The notes beneath the pieces are model-generated. The model did no database searches, was not told where the DNA came from, and saw nothing but the letters and a program-made list of their open reading frames with translations. 64,000 bases of DNA. It comes from Pseudomonas poae (GTDB taxonomy: Bacteria > Pseudomonadota > Gammaproteobacteria > Pseudomonadales > Pseudomonadaceae). The position numbers were made by a program, and so were the translations under genes. Location: assembly GCF_001439785.1 (NCBI RefSeq), contig NZ_JYLI01000002.1:62001-126000 (forward strand), in the 5' to 3' direction. This document shows positions 63,641 through 64,000 of the stretch, one piece after another. Every line of letters begins with the position of its first letter. Positions within the stretch are counted from its first letter, which is position 1.

Positions 63641-63731
63641 GATGCGATCCACCTAGCTTTCACGACGCTCAAGGCTTGGACGGGACAATTCAGCCTCCTT
63701 GCTTCCTGACCGCTGAGACCAGGATCGCATC
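63641..63731. repeat. Inverted repeat between recombinase and next gene
   Basis: GATGCGATCC (63641-63650) and GGATCGCATC (63722-63731) are perfect inverses 71 bases apart, starting eight bases after the recombinase stop. A further hairpin GCCCT-TTAT-AGGGC lies near 63752-63768. The stretch has no credible gene and may form a structured transcript end or a protein-binding site. Confidence 0.5.
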
Positions 63732-63794
63732 CTCCTCCCGAATATTTGGCAGCGCCCTTTATAGGGCTGTGGTGCCGCTGTGGATGATGAATTC

Positions 63795-64000
63795 ATGTGT
63801 GAACAACTGAAAATCTCTGAAAGTATCGTAAGTACCAATCCGGCTTTCCCCGAGCTCAGTGCGAAGGATGCTGCGCTACAGGCAGTGAGCGCCAAGCTCC
63901 GTGACTGGGCAGAATCGGTGGTAGATGACCGCCAAGCTCTCCTGCAGGTCATGCTGCAACCTCGGAGCCTCGGAAATATTTCCACAAAGTACGTCTCCGA
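63795..64000 (+). CDS. Unidentified element gene, 5' part only
   Basis: An open frame starts with ATG at 63795 and runs off the window after 68 codons. The visible N-terminus begins MCEQLKISESIVSTNPAFPE and continues with ALQAVSAKLRDWAESVVDD. It is soluble and mixed helical, with no recognisable motif. Codon composition matches the recombinase more than the Pseudomonas core genes. Since it follows the recombinase on the same strand, it may be a second recombinase or an accessory protein, but this cannot be decided. There is no strong ribosome site. Confidence 0.5.
   Translation, partial: MCEQLKISESIVSTNPAFPELSAKDAALQAVSAKLRDWAESVVDDRQALLQVMLQPRSLGNISTKYVS

Larger units (their letters stand above)
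62266..64000. mobile_element. Left end of an integrative element inserted in thyA
   Basis: From about 62266 the DNA no longer matches thyA and becomes visibly less GC-rich. It carries a complete tyrosine recombinase directly inside the junction and the start of a second gene that runs out of the window. The thyA remainder (from GLPYN on) should lie at the other end. Element type, length and cargo cannot be seen. A recombinase-first layout is known from Tn554-like and multi-recombinase elements, among others. Confidence 0.8.

Noticed and set aside
63653..63985. Minus-strand frame of 110 codons near the window end
   Set aside because: Overlaps the better plus-strand partial gene, has serine/arginine-rich shadow composition and covers the inverted-repeat spacer.

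Overview
The window is a stretch of chromosome from a Pseudomonas of the fluorescens group. The evidence is high GC content, dense short operons, and gene order that follows known Pseudomonas blocks: ubiH-ubiI / iron ABC transporter / gcvT-gcvH; argE-argA; lsfA-ssuEADCBF; spuI / spuBCDEFGH / hacB; serA / D-2-hydroxyglutarate dehydrogenase; rpiA / ilvA; rppH-ptsP; lgt-thyA. Many intergenic REP hairpins are also present, with a core like GTGGGAGCTGGCTTGCCTGCGA. No tRNA, rRNA or CRISPR array was seen.

Layout. 1-6.2 kb: two ubiquinone-ring hydroxylases, a two-gene Fe(III)-type ABC transporter and two glycine-cleavage genes without gcvP beside them. 6.3-13.6 kb: mostly minus-strand genes, namely an ArnB-like aminotransferase, a DUF2388 protein, an NfeD/SPFH pair, an orphan GspE-type ATPase, an ACT-like protein divergent from an Lrp regulator, and a CYTH-CHAD triphosphatase. 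13.7-16.4 kb: argE and argA, with an 8-codon Arg-Arg leader ORF before argA. 17-24.3 kb: an OprD-family porin, then the sulfonate/sulfur-starvation cluster lsfA ssuEADCBF. 24.3-35.3 kb: a TetR regulator and the polyamine locus, with gamma-glutamylpolyamine synthetases, an aminotransferase, two binding proteins and an ABC importer. 35.6-46 kb: an HD hydrolase, a GlxA-type regulator, the acyl-homoserine-lactone acylase hacB, a GNAT/FemAB-like gene overlapping an arginase-superfamily gene, a pair of small DMT exporters and several small enzymes. 46-56 kb: a miniature solute-binding protein, serA with its divergent D-2-HG dehydrogenase, an FAH hydrolase, tandem SdiA-regulated-domain genes, rpiA, ilvA and DUF2269. 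Three copies of a ~133-bp repeat lie in this part. 56-62 kb: a HAD phosphatase, rppH, ptsP, an NRDE protein, lgt and thyA.

The most unusual point is at 62.26 kb. thyA stops matching its family after the motif SSDVFL, about residue 185, and runs into foreign, less GC-rich DNA. That DNA carries a complete tyrosine recombinase (62395-63633) and the start of a second gene that leaves the window. This looks like the left end of an integrative element that has split thymidylate synthase. The region just inside the junction holds inverted and direct repeats that could be recombinase or repressor sites. Other points worth following up are the argA leader ORF, a solute-binding protein lacking its second lobe, and the uncharacterised GNAT-like/arginase-like gene pair.

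Functional themes are nitrogen and sulfur scavenging (spu, ssu, arg), one-carbon and serine metabolism (gcvTH, serA, thyA), and envelope transport. All function calls come from reading the translated sequence and known family features. No database search was run.
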